Source: Actinomycetota bacterium
Lineage (GTDB): Bacteria > Actinomycetota > Actinomycetes > Actinomycetales > Microbacteriaceae
Direction: 5' to 3'
Length of the DNA stretch: 5,924 nucleotides
Assembly: GCA_009702645.1 (NCBI GenBank)
Contig: WLHO01000047.1
Span: forward strand, 1 to 5,924
The translations under genes and the position numbers were made by a program. Shown piece by piece: positions 5,490-5,924 of this stretch; within the stretch, counting starts at the first letter, position 1; each line of letters starts with the position of its first letter. The notes under the pieces were generated by a model that saw only the letters and a program-made list of their open reading frames with translations, was not told the origin of the DNA and did not search any database.

Positions 5490-5924
5490 CTACTTTCCTA
5501 TCGCTTCGGCAACTTTATCCAAGTCAGCAGGAGTTTTTAGTGCGATAGCCACAGTGTTTGGCATAGCTCTTTTGGCGATTCCCGACAGTGCGCCACCGGG
5601 AAGAAGCTCAATCATCAGAGAAACATTCGCCGAAGTCATGGATTCCATGGTCTTATCCCAGCGCACTGGATTGGAAACCTGGTTGACCATCAACTCTAGA
5701 AATGCACTTCCTGATTCAACCAGTTGACCGTTGCTGTTGCTCCAGATCGAAATCGCTGGGTCTTTAACACTCAAATCAGTTGCAAACTCTTTCAAGGCTG
5801 GTCTTGCTGGCTCCATAAAGGAAGTGTGGAATGCGCCGGCTACCTGTAGAGCTACAACACGGCTGCCAGCTGGGGGAGAAGCTACCAGTGAGGCAATTGC
5901 TTCTTTCGACCCTGCAGCGACCAC
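5490..5924 (-). CDS. fabD: Malonyl-CoA:ACP transacylase (FabD), C-terminal part
   Basis: The gene runs off the right edge; 144 C-terminal residues of an enzyme of about 300 are present. FabD moves malonyl from CoA to the ACP phosphopantetheine arm and so feeds FabH and FabF. The visible part contains the catalytic histidine in QVAGAFHTSFMEPA (fragment residue 33), the ferredoxin-like-to-core return around VSNPVRWDKTMESM, and the LIELLPGGAL-type segment (residues 105-112 region) with a following GIAKRAM, all typical. The nucleophilic GxSxG serine lies in the missing N-terminal half and cannot be checked. The first codon at the edge is GTG, but VVAAGS is internal to the family, so it is a valine and not a start. 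It is the first visible gene of the FAS II operon; the promoter and any upstream regulator are outside the window. Stop TAG at 5490-5492, ten bases before fabH. Confidence 0.95.
   Translation of the reverse strand: MVAAGSKEAIASLVASPPAGSRVVALQVAGAFHTSFMEPARPALKEFATDLSVKDPAISIWSNSNGQLVESGSAFLELMVNQVSNPVRWDKTMESMTSANVSLMIELLPGGALSGIAKRAMPNTVAIALKTPADLDKVAEAIGK

Noticed and set aside
5922..5924. GTG at the right edge as the start of a short fabD
   Set aside because: The peptide begins in the middle of the FabD fold (VVAAGS) and lacks the serine half; the gene simply continues beyond the window.

Overview
The window looks like chromosomal housekeeping DNA from an actinobacterium, most likely a low-G+C, compact-genome member of the Microbacteriaceae (the freshwater Luna/Aquiluna/Rhodoluna type). 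The basis is the gene order fabD-fabH-acpP-fabF, a DUF3145 protein beside fabF (a family I know only from Actinobacteria), an acyl carrier protein whose Ser site reads DSISMM as in Microbacteriaceae, a roughly 50% G+C composition by eye, and very tight gene packing. The genus is inference from recalled sequence types, not from a search. No stretch longer than about 113 bases lacks a gene.

Layout from left to right. (1) The last 66 codons of a plus-strand gene with four CxxC pairs, probably a DUF6671 zinc-ribbon protein, enter from the left edge and stop at 203. (2) Eighteen bases later, convergent to it, lies the end of a minus-strand two-gene unit: thymidine kinase (tdk, 2389 to 1784) followed by a YtcJ-like amidohydrolase (1787 to 222). 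They share a TTGA stop/start overlap. (3) A 113-base divergent control region (2390-2502) separates tdk from the plus-strand DUF3145 gene (2503-3030). It carries a TTGACA promoter candidate and an unusually complete Shine-Dalgarno sequence, both for the DUF3145 gene. (4) The rest is the minus-strand type II fatty acid synthase operon, read from the right edge: fabD (5' end missing), fabH, acpP, fabF.

The FAS II genes act together in the cytoplasm. FabD loads malonyl onto ACP, FabH condenses an acyl-CoA primer with malonyl-ACP, ACP carries the growing chain, and FabF performs the later condensations. Reductases and dehydratase must be encoded elsewhere. All catalytic residues I could look for are present. 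acpP has the clearest ribosome binding site of the operon, and fabF begins with TTG just after the acpP stop.

I found no mobile element, CRISPR array, RNA gene, toxin-antitoxin or defence module, and no convincing new multi-gene system. The most distinctive feature is a tail-to-tail overlap of 87 bases in which the end of the DUF3145 gene is read codon-for-codon antisense to the conserved C-terminus of FabF, apparently in place of the usual DUF3145 tail. Frequent TAG stops and frequent CTAG tetramers are a second, compositional oddity.
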